Below are positions 16,191-23,727 of a stretch of DNA of 31,593 nt, piece by piece. The stretch covers positions 1 to 31,593 of the forward strand of contig SFVH01000028.1 of the NCBI GenBank assembly GCA_004561555.1. Direction: 5' to 3'. This DNA is from a bacterium. Its GTDB lineage: Bacteria > Bacteroidota > Bacteroidia > Bacteroidales > Muribaculaceae. The first letter of the stretch is position 1. Every line of letters starts with the position of its first letter. The notes below the pieces were generated by a model, which saw only the letters and a program-made list of their open reading frames with translations, made no database searches and had not been told where the DNA came from. The translations under genes were made by a program, and so were the position numbers.

Positions 16191-16820
16191 ATGGATAAGT
16201 CTATTATTATTGGTAAGGAGGGGGAGCAAAAGTTCCCCATTAAGAATGCGGGAGTCAGCCGTCATCATGCTCGCATTTCTATCGTGGGCGGTAAATGGCT
16301 GCTTGAAGACCTCAATTCCACAAACGGTACGTTTGTCCGTAAGGCGGACGGCTCGTTTCTTCGTGTCGCCAAAATTTATATTAATGAGGATTCGGTGATT
16401 CGGCTCGGCGATGAGAGCGCCAACGGCTATTCGTTTATGGCGCACCATGCTTTTGAGCCTGACCCTGAGAATTATGCCTATGAGTTTAACATCTTGAGGA
16501 ATATGCGCAATTCTTTTAAGAAGCAACGCGAACAAATGGCTAACCGTCAGCGTTATAAAGGTCTGATACAAATCCTTTTGTCGATGATGTTGATTGGCAT
16601 CACTTTTATTCCGGGCATAAAAAACAATATTCAGATGATGATTCTCCGTGTGGGTATGCTCGTGCCTCCGCTTTGGAATTTTTTCTCTTCGGGGAAAAAT
16701 AAAATGCAAAAGGTTTATGAGCGTCAGCAGCACATCCTCATTTGTCCTCGTTGCGGTCGTCCGCTTTCCGATTTCGAAATCGATAAGCAGCAATGTATGG
16801 TTTGTAAGGCTCACTCTTGA
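16191..16820 (+). CDS. FHA domain membrane protein with C-terminal zinc ribbon
   Basis: 209 residues. An FHA domain occupies about 1-85, with VSRHHARI (22-29) and LNSTNGTFV (41-49), the phosphothreonine-binding loops. The usual Gly-Arg of strand 3-4 is Gly-Lys here (IIIGKEG, 5-11). A basic linker (about 100-122) leads to two hydrophobic segments (about 124-143 and 147-165). The C-terminus has a zinc ribbon with Cys185, Cys188, Cys202 and Cys205. Both ends are predicted cytoplasmic, so it is probably a membrane-tethered phosphothreonine reader for a substrate of the downstream kinase-phosphatase genes. It follows LytTR by 9 bases and precedes the caspase-like gene by 23. A partner protein cannot be named from sequence. 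Confidence 0.88.
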   Translation: MDKSIIIGKEGEQKFPIKNAGVSRHHARISIVGGKWLLEDLNSTNGTFVRKADGSFLRVAKIYINEDSVIRLGDESANGYSFMAHHAFEPDPENYAYEFNILRNMRNSFKKQREQMANRQRYKGLIQILLSMMLIGITFIPGIKNNIQMMILRVGMLVPPLWNFFSSGKNKMQKVYERQQHILICPRCGRPLSDFEIDKQQCMVCKAHS

Positions 16821-16843
16821 TAATCCGTTAATAATCAACTGAT

Positions 16844-17584
16844 ATGAAACATTCGATAAGATTTTTTGTTGCCGTATTTTTTCTGTTGCTGCTCGTTTTG
16901 CCGGCAACAGCACGTACATATGTGCTTTCTGTAGGGGTCGCTGAATATAAAGACCCGGAAGTGCCCGACTTGGTTTATTCGGGTAAGGATGCCATCAAGT
17001 TCGCTTCCGTGATGAAGACACAAGCGAAAGATGTGGTGACACTTACAAGTGACAATGCCACCCACGACAACATCCTCTCGGTGATTAATACCATTGCCGC
17101 TCAGGCTGTGGCTTCCGACCGTTTCGTGATGTTTTTCAGCGGGCATGGTGCCAATTCGCTCATCCTTACCCACGACAAACCACTATACTATTCTGAGCTC
17201 AATTCCGCGTTGGCTGCTTTGAAGTCTAAGGAGATTATTTTGTTTATCGACGCTTGCCATTCGGGCTCTATCGCCGACGACATCGCTCTTCCGGGAAAGG
17301 ATGTGGTGGTGATGGCGTCAAGCCGTAAAAGCGAATATTCGCGCGAAGAGCGCAATTTTGTGCTCACAAGTTATATGACGCAAGCTCTCTTAAAGGGGAT
17401 GCAGGGTAAGGCTGATTTCGACAAAAACAAGCAAATCACTGTTATCGAACTCTTTAAATATATCTATCAGGATGTGACTTCGCGTGCCGACGACGTCGAC
17501 CGCCTTTCGGGCAATACCGACAAGCAGCATCCGCAGTTGATAACTTCTAAAAGATGCCATTCGATGGTCGTAACGACATGGTGA
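16844..17584 (+). CDS. Exported caspase-family (peptidase C14-like) protein
   Basis: 246 residues. A signal peptide (about 1-23, ending LPATA-R) precedes a single caspase-fold domain. YVLSVGVAEYKD opens the p20-like unit. The catalytic His is in FSGHG (His101) and the catalytic Cys in FIDACHSG (Cys138), both with typical surroundings; an SSRKSEYSREE segment follows the Cys. No other domain is attached, unlike many bacterial caspases that are fused to TPR or NACHT parts. It should act in the periplasm as a Lys/Arg- or Asp-specific cysteine protease; specificity is not readable. A terminator-like hairpin and a new promoter follow, so LytTR-FHA-caspase may be one transcript. Confidence 0.9.
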   Translation: MKHSIRFFVAVFFLLLLVLPATARTYVLSVGVAEYKDPEVPDLVYSGKDAIKFASVMKTQAKDVVTLTSDNATHDNILSVINTIAAQAVASDRFVMFFSGHGANSLILTHDKPLYYSELNSALAALKSKEIILFIDACHSGSIADDIALPGKDVVVMASSRKSEYSREERNFVLTSYMTQALLKGMQGKADFDKNKQITVIELFKYIYQDVTSRADDVDRLSGNTDKQHPQLITSKRCHSMVVTTW

Positions 17585-17600
17585 TTCTGTTTTCGTCAAA

Positions 17601-17634
17601 AAAAACCCTATGTTCGTACAAAACAGAGTTTTTT
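17601..17634 (+). terminator. Probable terminator after the caspase gene
   Basis: An imperfect hairpin (CTATGTT with AACAGAG, flanked by A-run and T-run) 17 bases after the stop, followed by six T. One internal mismatch and a small bulge. Its T-run runs into the next promoter. Confidence 0.45.
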
Positions 17635-17635
17635 A

Positions 17636-17668
17636 TTTGGTAATCGAATTATCGTAGTCGTATCTTTA
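17636..17668 (+). promoter_or_regulatory. Promoter inside the cluster, before the glycine-zipper gene
   Basis: TTTG (17636-17639), 21 bases, TATCTTTA (17661-17668), 22 bases before the ATG. It would give the last five genes of the cluster their own transcript. Confidence 0.6.
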
Positions 17669-17690
17669 CATCAGAAAAATCATTCATATT

Positions 17691-18431
17691 ATGAGTACAA
17701 AAGTTTTAAATAGCGAATTGAAGTCTAATCGGCAAAATAATGCTTCATTGACTGATGCCGAGGAGAAGAATGGTGCCGGAAAGTCGGTTGTAGCGGGTGT
17801 CGTTTCGGGTGCCGCAGGTATGGTGGCAGGTGCTGCTACCGGTGTCGGAGCTCGTATTGCATATGTGCATTTCACTGCCGAGGAGCAACCTTTGGCTGAC
17901 GCCGAAGAGGTGGTTGTAGAGCAAGAGCCGGAAGTGGCTGAAGTACAGCCGGAAGTAACTGAAGTGCAGCCGGAAGTGGTGGAGCCACAGCCTGTAGTTG
18001 CCGAGCCGCAGCCCGTGGCGCAAGAAGTTGTCGAACCTATCGCTCCCGAGGTGGATGCCAATGAGGTGGCTGAAAATATTATCAGCGGTGAGGCTATCGA
18101 CGAAGTGGATGCCGCTCAAGCTGATTTCCCCTTTGTGGTGGATGGTATGCAAGAGGTATATACCGTCGACGGCGAGCTTCAGATGCAAGCTTATGTCACC
18201 GACGGTGAGGGTAATGATATGGTGCTCGTTGATGTAAACGGCGATAATATCTTTGATGCGGCTGTGGATACCGATGGTTCTTTGATTGCTGAAATCGGTG
18301 GTGTATCGGCTTCCGACATCGAACTGATGTATGCACAACAGCATCTTGACACTCCGGAGTATATCGAAAGCGGTAACGATGTGGCTCTCAATGATAATTC
18401 TTTCGAACAGGATATTATCGACCTCGGTTAG
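17691..18431 (+). CDS. Unrecognised protein: glycine zipper, acidic repeats, calcium-loop-like C-terminus
   Basis: 246 residues, no family recognised. A polar N-terminus (1-31) is followed by a Gly/Ala-rich hydrophobic stretch (32-60) with Gly at 36, 40, 43, 47 and 51, a glycine-zipper pattern that could insert in a membrane. Residues about 65-120 are acidic and Pro/Gln-rich with degenerate EVxEVQPEV-type repeats. The C-terminal half contains a DVNGDNIFDAAVD segment that fits a dockerin/EF-hand-like Ca2+ loop, and ends strongly acidic. There is no cleavable signal peptide. It begins the second transcript of the cluster and is 17 bases from the FHA/zinc-ribbon gene. It may be a substrate or membrane scaffold of the signalling genes; this is inference. 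Confidence 0.85.
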   Translation: MSTKVLNSELKSNRQNNASLTDAEEKNGAGKSVVAGVVSGAAGMVAGAATGVGARIAYVHFTAEEQPLADAEEVVVEQEPEVAEVQPEVTEVQPEVVEPQPVVAEPQPVAQEVVEPIAPEVDANEVAENIISGEAIDEVDAAQADFPFVVDGMQEVYTVDGELQMQAYVTDGEGNDMVLVDVNGDNIFDAAVDTDGSLIAEIGGVSASDIELMYAQQHLDTPEYIESGNDVALNDNSFEQDIIDLG

Positions 18432-18448
18432 TTTTTTAGTTGTTTATT

Positions 18449-19411
18449 ATGGATAATGCTATTCAGACAATAAATGTTACGTGTCCGCACTGCAGTAAGC
18501 AGATGCGGATGCGCAATCCTATGAAGCCCGGTGTTTATAAGGTCACCTGTGTGGCTTGCAATAATGCGTTTCATGTGAAAATTGTGGATAAGACACAACC
18601 CGTACCGCCTGTTCCGCAACCTGTTCCGCAACCTGAACCTCAGCCTGTGCCGCCGCCTGTTCCGCAACCTGTTCCGCAACCTGAACCTCAGCCTGCACCG
18701 CAACCTGCACCGCAACCTGAACCTCAGCCTGTGCCGCCGCCTGTGCCACAACCTGAACCTCAGCCAGCACCGCAGGAAGATTTGATTGTGAAATACTGCA
18801 CCTCGTGTGGAGTGAAGTTGCGTATACGCAATCCAAAGCCGGGAGAACATCAGATAAAGTGCCCTAAGTGTGGCAATCTTGTGGCTTATCAATGGCAGCC
18901 TGCGTCTCAGCCTGCGTCTCAGCCAACGCCTCAGCCAACGCCTCAGCCAACGTCTCAGCCAACGCCTCAGCCAACGCCTCAGCCAACGCCTCAACCTGCA
19001 CCGCCGCTCGATAACGATGCTGATGGAAAGACCAAAGTGCTCGGCATCGGGTTTAACAAGGTGCTCGTGACAGGTCAGTTGCTCCTGAAAAAGGGATTTA
19101 TGAAGCACGACGAGGTGTTCGACCTATCGGAGGCGCGCGATTACATCATTGGGCGAAACGATCCAATGGCGCTGTCTGATATCAATGTCGATGACCCCAC
19201 TATGAGCCGACAATCTGTGAAAATTTCCGCTTCTGTAAGTAATAATGGAAGTTTCCTTTATAAGTTATGTGTACTACGCTCAACCAATAAGGTGATGGTC
19301 AATGGCCGTCCGGTGTCGCAAGGCGACAGCGTCTTCCTCGAGTTTGGAGATTCTTTTGTGTTGGGACGCTCCACTTTCGTATTTCAAAAGTCTAAGGAAA
19401 TAAAACTCTGA
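18449..19411 (+). CDS. Double zinc-ribbon, Pro-Gln repeat, FHA protein
   Basis: 320 residues from ATG 18449; an in-frame TTG at 18440 is less likely. Two similar zinc ribbons (Cys12, 15, 34, 37; and a second CTSCG...CPKCG copy at about 113-138) both contain an RMRNP/RIRNP-like core, so one is probably a duplicate. Each is followed by a low-complexity linker of PQP-type repeats (about 50-108 and 150-186). The C-terminal FHA domain (about 215-320) has YIIGRND, TMSRQSVKI and VMVNGRPV; the usual SRxH reads SRQS. It lacks membrane segments, so it is a cytoplasmic phosphothreonine reader. It sits 5 bases before the PP2C gene, its likely functional partner. Confidence 0.87.
   Translation: MDNAIQTINVTCPHCSKQMRMRNPMKPGVYKVTCVACNNAFHVKIVDKTQPVPPVPQPVPQPEPQPVPPPVPQPVPQPEPQPAPQPAPQPEPQPVPPPVPQPEPQPAPQEDLIVKYCTSCGVKLRIRNPKPGEHQIKCPKCGNLVAYQWQPASQPASQPTPQPTPQPTSQPTPQPTPQPTPQPAPPLDNDADGKTKVLGIGFNKVLVTGQLLLKKGFMKHDEVFDLSEARDYIIGRNDPMALSDINVDDPTMSRQSVKISASVSNNGSFLYKLCVLRSTNKVMVNGRPVSQGDSVFLEFGDSFVLGRSTFVFQKSKEIKL
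18608..18774 (+). repeat. Degenerate tandem repeat encoding the first Pro-Gln linker
   Basis: Short CCTGTTCCGCAA-type units. A 40-base stretch beginning at 18608 recurs exactly at 18656, a 48-base period that keeps the frame, and a diverged third copy follows. Confidence 0.8.
18896..19005 (+). repeat. 12-base tandem repeat encoding QPTP units
   Basis: About nine copies of a 12-base unit resembling CAGCCAACGCCT, coding for QPAS, QPTP or QPTS. In-frame copy-number change would lengthen or shorten the linker before the FHA domain without breaking the gene. Confidence 0.85.
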
Positions 19412-19416
19412 TAGTT

Positions 19417-20730
19417 ATGATTATCCAACTCAATCAAGCATATTCGTTTTCGCAACCGGGCATGCGTCCTAACCAAGAGGATTCGCGTTGCCCTAACTGC
19501 GATGTGCCGTCGTCGGCTCAACGTTTCTTCGTCGTGTGTGATGGCGTGGGCGGACAGGCAAAAGGAGAGGTGGCAAGTGCCACCGTGTGCCGTTATTTTG
19601 AGAATGCGCTCGCTTCCTACGATTTCTCCAAGCCGTTTGGCGAACAGGAGTTTAATCAGGTGCTCGCCGGTGCGTTCAACGCCTTGGCGCAAGTGTCCTC
19701 GCCGTCTAATCAAGGGATGGCTACCACGCTCACTTTCGCTGCCTTCCATGTCGGAGGTTGCTTCCTTGCCCATATCGGTGACAGTCGTATTTATTATGTG
19801 CGCCCGGGATTAGGTATCGTCTATCGCTCTGAAGACCATTCGCTGGTTAATGCTCTCGTCAAGGCGGGGGTGATTACTAAGGAGGAGGCGGAAACTCATC
19901 CCGACCGTAATGTCATCACTCGCTCTATTTGTGTGCCTGAGCCCGACCAACAACCTTCGGAGGCAACATCGGTGAATGTCGCTGACGTGCGTCAGGGTGA
20001 CTATGTGTTTCTATGTTCCGACGGGGTGCTGAAGTGTGTATCCGACGACATGATTGTGCAGATTTTGTCGTCGCAGGCTTCCGATGCCGAGAAGTGTGCG
20101 CAGATTGCGGCGCTGTGTGTGACGAGCGATGATAATAATACGGCTTACCTTGTTTCTGTGGCTTCGGTGGTGGCTGATGTGCCGGAAACTACGGTGGAAA
20201 TTTCAGCGCCGATTGCCGCTCCCGACACTACTACTCGCGTTGTAAATTTTGCTGACCGCAAAAAGTCGGTTAAGGCTACCACTTCCAATGCGGAAAAGCA
20301 GAAAAAGGGTATTCTATTGACTATCATCGTGGCTGTTGTGGCTGTTGTGGCTATTGCGGCGCTGTTGTGGTGGGGGCTTGGCTCAGGAGCTGAAAAGTCG
20401 GAGTCTGCCAATGTCCCGGAGAAGGTGGAAATGGCAAAGAGTCCTGAGGATAATGAGGCGGTGAGTCGTAGTGTGCCTTCGGAGAAGGATGATGACGACG
20501 ACGAGGTGTCTGAAAAGAGGGAGTCGCCGAAACAGAAGGATAAGCCGACCTCCAAACCGCAATCTGATAATGCCGCGTCTCAAGCCGAAGCCAAGGATAA
20601 GGCCGACGCTGTGGCTAATCAAGCTGCCGAACGAAGTAGTAATTCAAAGCGCGAGGCTGCCGAAAGTAAGGAGAAGCAGTCGAAGCCTGAAATAACTAAT
20701 CCGGATGCCTCGGGTGGTATTGAAATCTGA
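19417..20730 (+). CDS. Membrane-anchored PP2C-type Ser/Thr phosphatase
   Basis: 437 residues. A PP2C domain (1-250) has all metal-site motifs: RPNQEDS (17-23), CDGVGG (41-46), GMATT (100-104), HIGDSR (119-124), ITRS (167-170), LCSDG (199-203) and DDNNT (238-242). It is followed by a linker, one membrane helix (298-320) and a charged Lys/Glu/Ser-rich tail of about 115 residues predicted outside the cytoplasm. This matches the layout of PrpC/Stp-like phosphatases that act against Hanks-type kinases, though those usually lack such a tail. The kinase gene overlaps its last 26 bases, supporting a kinase-phosphatase pair. Two Mn2+/Mg2+ ions should be bound. Confidence 0.93.
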   Translation: MIIQLNQAYSFSQPGMRPNQEDSRCPNCDVPSSAQRFFVVCDGVGGQAKGEVASATVCRYFENALASYDFSKPFGEQEFNQVLAGAFNALAQVSSPSNQGMATTLTFAAFHVGGCFLAHIGDSRIYYVRPGLGIVYRSEDHSLVNALVKAGVITKEEAETHPDRNVITRSICVPEPDQQPSEATSVNVADVRQGDYVFLCSDGVLKCVSDDMIVQILSSQASDAEKCAQIAALCVTSDDNNTAYLVSVASVVADVPETTVEISAPIAAPDTTTRVVNFADRKKSVKATTSNAEKQKKGILLTIIVAVVAVVAIAALLWWGLGSGAEKSESANVPEKVEMAKSPEDNEAVSRSVPSEKDDDDDEVSEKRESPKQKDKPTSKPQSDNAASQAEAKDKADAVANQAAERSSNSKREAAESKEKQSKPEITNPDASGGIEI

Positions 20731-21403
20731 CGAAAAGTGCTTCCGCTCTGTGTTGCCTAAGGCTACGATTATTAAGGGTGAGCACGATTGCTATTCGATT
20801 ATCGGTACCGCCTATCAGGTGCTGAAGCCTCTGGTGGGCGACACGATTGAGCAATTGGTTGCCCGCCGTGGCAAGTTGCCTTGCTCTGAGGCATGCGATT
20901 TGATAGCGAAGGTGGCTGAAATCATTAAGCGTCTGCATAATCTTGGTGTGTATCATCTCGACCTTGCTCCTGACAATATTATTGTCACCCCCGATGGCCC
21001 GGTTGTCATTGATTTTGCCTCGGCTTTTGTTGATGGGGTGAAAAAGGTCAATGCCGTGTGTTGTAGCGATGGGTTTGCTGCCGAGGAGGTCTATTTCCGC
21101 ATCATTGCCCCTGCACCGCGTGCCGATGTATATTCGCTGGGCGCTACTCTCTTATATATGCTCTCGGCGGTGGAGCCGCCACGCGCCGACTGCATTTCCG
21201 ACAAGGTGGTGGAGCGATTGCTGCCTGCGGATGTGTCGCCGTCTGTCAGAGCGGCTGTGATGGGGGCGATGCAGCGTAAGTCTAAGCGCCGATTGCCCTC
21301 TGCCGAGGCGTTTGCCAATGTCCTTGCCGGTGGGGATGCGGATGCTTATTGTGATAGGGGGTGGTGGCATGACGTGCTGTCTAAGTGTTGTTTTAAATAT
21401 TAG
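20705..21403 (+). CDS. Ser/Thr kinase-like protein lacking a canonical N-lobe
   Basis: 232 residues from ATG 20705. The C-lobe is recognisable: catalytic-loop HLDLAPDN (84-91) with Asp86 and Asn91, VIDFA (101-105) in place of DFG, an FAAEE APE-like segment, and RADVYSLGATLLYML (139-153), followed by the final helices with KRRLPSAEAF. Before the catalytic loop there are only about 83 residues; the start aligns with strands 4-5 (YQVLKPLVGDTIEQLV). A Gly-rich loop, an obvious VAIK Lys and helix C are not seen; the VVLK at residues 4-7 is the only Lys candidate. The Arg of HRD is Leu and the Lys of KxxN is Ala. Probably a pseudokinase or an atypical kinase. No N-lobe precedes in frame (TAA at 20693). 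Confidence 0.85.
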   Translation: MPRVVLKSDEKCFRSVLPKATIIKGEHDCYSIIGTAYQVLKPLVGDTIEQLVARRGKLPCSEACDLIAKVAEIIKRLHNLGVYHLDLAPDNIIVTPDGPVVIDFASAFVDGVKKVNAVCCSDGFAAEEVYFRIIAPAPRADVYSLGATLLYMLSAVEPPRADCISDKVVERLLPADVSPSVRAAVMGAMQRKSKRRLPSAEAFANVLAGGDADAYCDRGWWHDVLSKCCFKY

Positions 21404-21411
21404 TGTGTGAT

Positions 21412-22947
21412 ATGAGACGTGTGATTCTTTTTTGTATATGTTTTTGTCTTTTTGCCACAAAGTCTGTCGCCTCAGAGGTTGAGACTCAGCAGGTGTTCCG
21501 CCTTGCTGCCGATGGCGATGCCGTGGCGCAGACCACTCTCGCCTCATGGTATTTCGAGGGTGTCAACGGTGTGAAACAAGACTATGAAACGGCACTCAAA
21601 TGGTGGGCGGCGGCAGCCAAGCAGGGTAATGCTAAAGCCATTGAGAAGATGGCGATGTGCTATCGCTATGGATATGCTGTGCAACAAGATTCGGCAAAGG
21701 CTGTGTCGCTCTATATGAATGCTTTGAAAAAGGGTAACTCCGACTTCTTGCCCGCTTCACCGCAGGATGAGGAGGTTACGGCATTTGATGCGGTGGTGGC
21801 GGCTATTGCTTATCGCAATGGTATGGGGGTGAAGCGTAATCCCGAATTGGCAATAGAGTTTTTTGAGAGGGCGGCTATCTTGGGTAGCGTCGACGCTATG
21901 AGAGAGGGGGCGCTTTTGTGTCTCAACACCAAGAATGAGGGTAGGGCGTTGCAGCTCTTCGACCGCGGCACGGAGATGGGGGATGTCAATTGTACTTATT
22001 TCAGTGGTATGTTGCGTCTCGACGGCAAGGGTACTCAGCAGGATACCGTGCGTGGCGTCGAGCTGATTTCGCAGGCGTCGGTCGCTAAGTTCCCGCAAGC
22101 CACCTATCACCTCTACAAGTTGCGTCGCGACGGCAAGTATGTGCCGCAAGATTCCACCATGGCTTTCCTCTATCTGAGGCGTGCTGCTGCTGAAGGGTCG
22201 CATCTGGCACAGTGGGACTATGCTGAGGTGTTGAGAGATGGCTCCTATGGTAAGCGACAGTACTTCTTGGCATTGCAATGGATGGCGGTGACGGTGTCCA
22301 ATAGTAAGTCGGCATCGTTTAAGAAGCAATATTGCAATCTCGAGCAGCCCGACACTACTCTCTTCGGTGTCTATCTCAAAGCTATGTCTAACCTTCGCCT
22401 AAAGCACTACGACAAGGTTATCGACTATGCAAATCTTCTTCTCGCAGAGGGGGCTTGTGAGGGTGTGGCGCTCAAGGCGCAGGCTATTATCCGACAAGCT
22501 GATGACAACGGAAAGGTTGCTGAGGTCGCCGACAGTTGTCTGAACATGCTCCTCAAGGCTGCCGCTTGCGATGATGCTGCTAAGTATGAAACTTTAGAGT
22601 TGATTACAAAATATGCCGAATATCTGCCTGCCGACTCCTGCGACAATGCGTTCAAGTTTCTCGATGAGGCGTGCAACGACGAGTTCCCGCTCGCCTATGC
22701 CGCCAAAGGTTGTATGCTTTATTATATTGAGAAATACGATGAAGCGTGCGAATGGTTTAGCCGGCTCTTGCGCTCCGGATTGATGACAAAGTCGGTGGCA
22801 AATCTATATGTAGAGTCCTTGTCGAAGCTCAATAATCCCGACCCCGACCTACTTGCTGCAGCCAATGCAGCCGTCGAAAAGTCGCTCCCCGACGACTTCC
22901 TGTTGTCAGCCCTCGACCTCTATGCTTCATCATGGTCTCTGAAATAG
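21412..22947 (+). CDS. Exported Sel1-repeat protein
   Basis: 511 residues from ATG 21412; the in-frame GTG 21403 is less suitable. A signal peptide (1-20, ending KSVAS) is followed by Sel1/TPR-like repeats. The clearest are AQTTLASWYFEGVNGVKQDYETALKWW split across residues 32-60, AIEKMAMCYRYGYAVQQD, and further units near 115, 205 and 240. The C-terminal third is helical with TPR character. Sel1 proteins scaffold complexes, often in the envelope. It starts 8 bases after the kinase-like gene and closes the cluster; a trmD promoter follows. It could present substrates to, or restrain, the exported caspase-like protein, since both are predicted periplasmic. That link is inference. Confidence 0.88.
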   Translation: MRRVILFCICFCLFATKSVASEVETQQVFRLAADGDAVAQTTLASWYFEGVNGVKQDYETALKWWAAAAKQGNAKAIEKMAMCYRYGYAVQQDSAKAVSLYMNALKKGNSDFLPASPQDEEVTAFDAVVAAIAYRNGMGVKRNPELAIEFFERAAILGSVDAMREGALLCLNTKNEGRALQLFDRGTEMGDVNCTYFSGMLRLDGKGTQQDTVRGVELISQASVAKFPQATYHLYKLRRDGKYVPQDSTMAFLYLRRAAAEGSHLAQWDYAEVLRDGSYGKRQYFLALQWMAVTVSNSKSASFKKQYCNLEQPDTTLFGVYLKAMSNLRLKHYDKVIDYANLLLAEGACEGVALKAQAIIRQADDNGKVAEVADSCLNMLLKAAACDDAAKYETLELITKYAEYLPADSCDNAFKFLDEACNDEFPLAYAAKGCMLYYIEKYDEACEWFSRLLRSGLMTKSVANLYVESLSKLNNPDPDLLAAANAAVEKSLPDDFLLSALDLYASSWSLK

Positions 22948-22994
22948 TTGGTCTTAACAGCCAACATTTGCTCGTCCACTCTTGATTATAATAC

Positions 22995-23025
22995 TTGCAT
23001 ATCTCCCTGTATTTTACTACCTTTG
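22995..23025 (+). promoter_or_regulatory. Promoter of trmD
   Basis: TTG (22995-22997), 20 bases, TACCTTTG (23018-23025), only 8 bases before the trmD ATG 23034, so the leader is very short. Excludes the longer frame opening at 22995. Confidence 0.7.
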
Positions 23026-23033
23026 TCGATGAT

Positions 23034-23711
23034 ATGCGCATAGATATTATTACAGTGTTGCCGGAAATGATTGAGTCGCCGCTAAACTGTTCGATTCTTA
23101 AAAGGGCTCAACAGAAAGGATTAGCGGAAATTGTGGTCCACAATCTCCGCGACTATTCGCTCGACCGCCATCGCCATGTCGACGACTATCCTTTTGGAGG
23201 CGAGGCAGGGATGGTGATGCAAATCGAGCCTATCGACCGTTGCATCTCCGCCCTCAAAGAGCAACGCTCCTACGATGAGGTGATTTTCGTCACTCCTGAT
23301 GGCGAAAAGTTCGACCAGCCGATGGCTAATGCACTGTCGCTCAGCAAAAACTTGATTATCCTTTGCGGTCATTACAAGGGCATAGACTATCGCATCCGCG
23401 AGCATCTCATCACTCGTGAAATCACCATCGGCGACTATGTGCTCACCGGAGGCGAGCTCCCCGCAGTGATTATCACCGACGCCATCGTGAGGCTAATACC
23501 GGGCGCTATCGGCGACGAGCAGTCGGCTCTCAGCGATTCGTTTCAAGACAATCTTCTGGCGCCACCGGTCTACACGCGTCCTGCTGAATATAAGGGTTGG
23601 CGGGTGCCCGACATCCTACTTTCGGGTCACCAGGCTAAAATCGATGAGTGGAAACACGAGATGGCTCTGAAGCGCACTCGCGAGCTGCGTCCCGACCTCC
23701 TCAACGAATAG
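23034..23711 (+). CDS. trmD: tRNA (guanine37-N1)-methyltransferase TrmD
   Basis: 225 residues from ATG 23034 (MRIDIITVLPEM). The trefoil-knot SAM site is clear: FGGEAGMVMQIEP, LCGHYKGIDYRI and GDYVLTGGELPAV. It methylates G37 in tRNAs with G36, including the tRNA-Pro(GGG) encoded in this window, and prevents +1 frameshifting. It is encoded alone with its own promoter, not within an rpsP-rimM operon. divIC follows after 16 bases and may be cotranscribed. Confidence 0.97.
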   Translation: MRIDIITVLPEMIESPLNCSILKRAQQKGLAEIVVHNLRDYSLDRHRHVDDYPFGGEAGMVMQIEPIDRCISALKEQRSYDEVIFVTPDGEKFDQPMANALSLSKNLIILCGHYKGIDYRIREHLITREITIGDYVLTGGELPAVIITDAIVRLIPGAIGDEQSALSDSFQDNLLAPPVYTRPAEYKGWRVPDILLSGHQAKIDEWKHEMALKRTRELRPDLLNE

Positions 23712-23727
23712 TGGTGTTTTTTAATGG

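Noticed and set aside
15816..16919. 367-codon minus-strand open frame opposite the LytTR and FHA genes
   Set aside because: Long, but the plus strand carries clear LytTR and FHA motifs with matching gene spacing; the antisense product is His/Arg-rich with no family resemblance.
18608..19005. Possible CRISPR array
   Set aside because: The repeats are contiguous, in frame and code for a Pro-Gln linker; there are no unique spacers.
18428..19108. 226-codon minus-strand frame rich in RRWL-type repeats
   Set aside because: It is the antisense reading of the Pro-Gln repeat DNA; the periodicity comes from that coding repeat.
20640..20710. Frameshift joining PP2C and a kinase N-lobe
   Set aside because: The kinase frame has a TAA at 20693 and the PP2C tail shows no kinase-like strands, so a hidden N-lobe here is not supported.
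22946..22966. Weak hairpin after the Sel1 gene as a terminator
   Set aside because: Only a 5-base GTTGG/CCAAC stem with no T-run; not enough to call.
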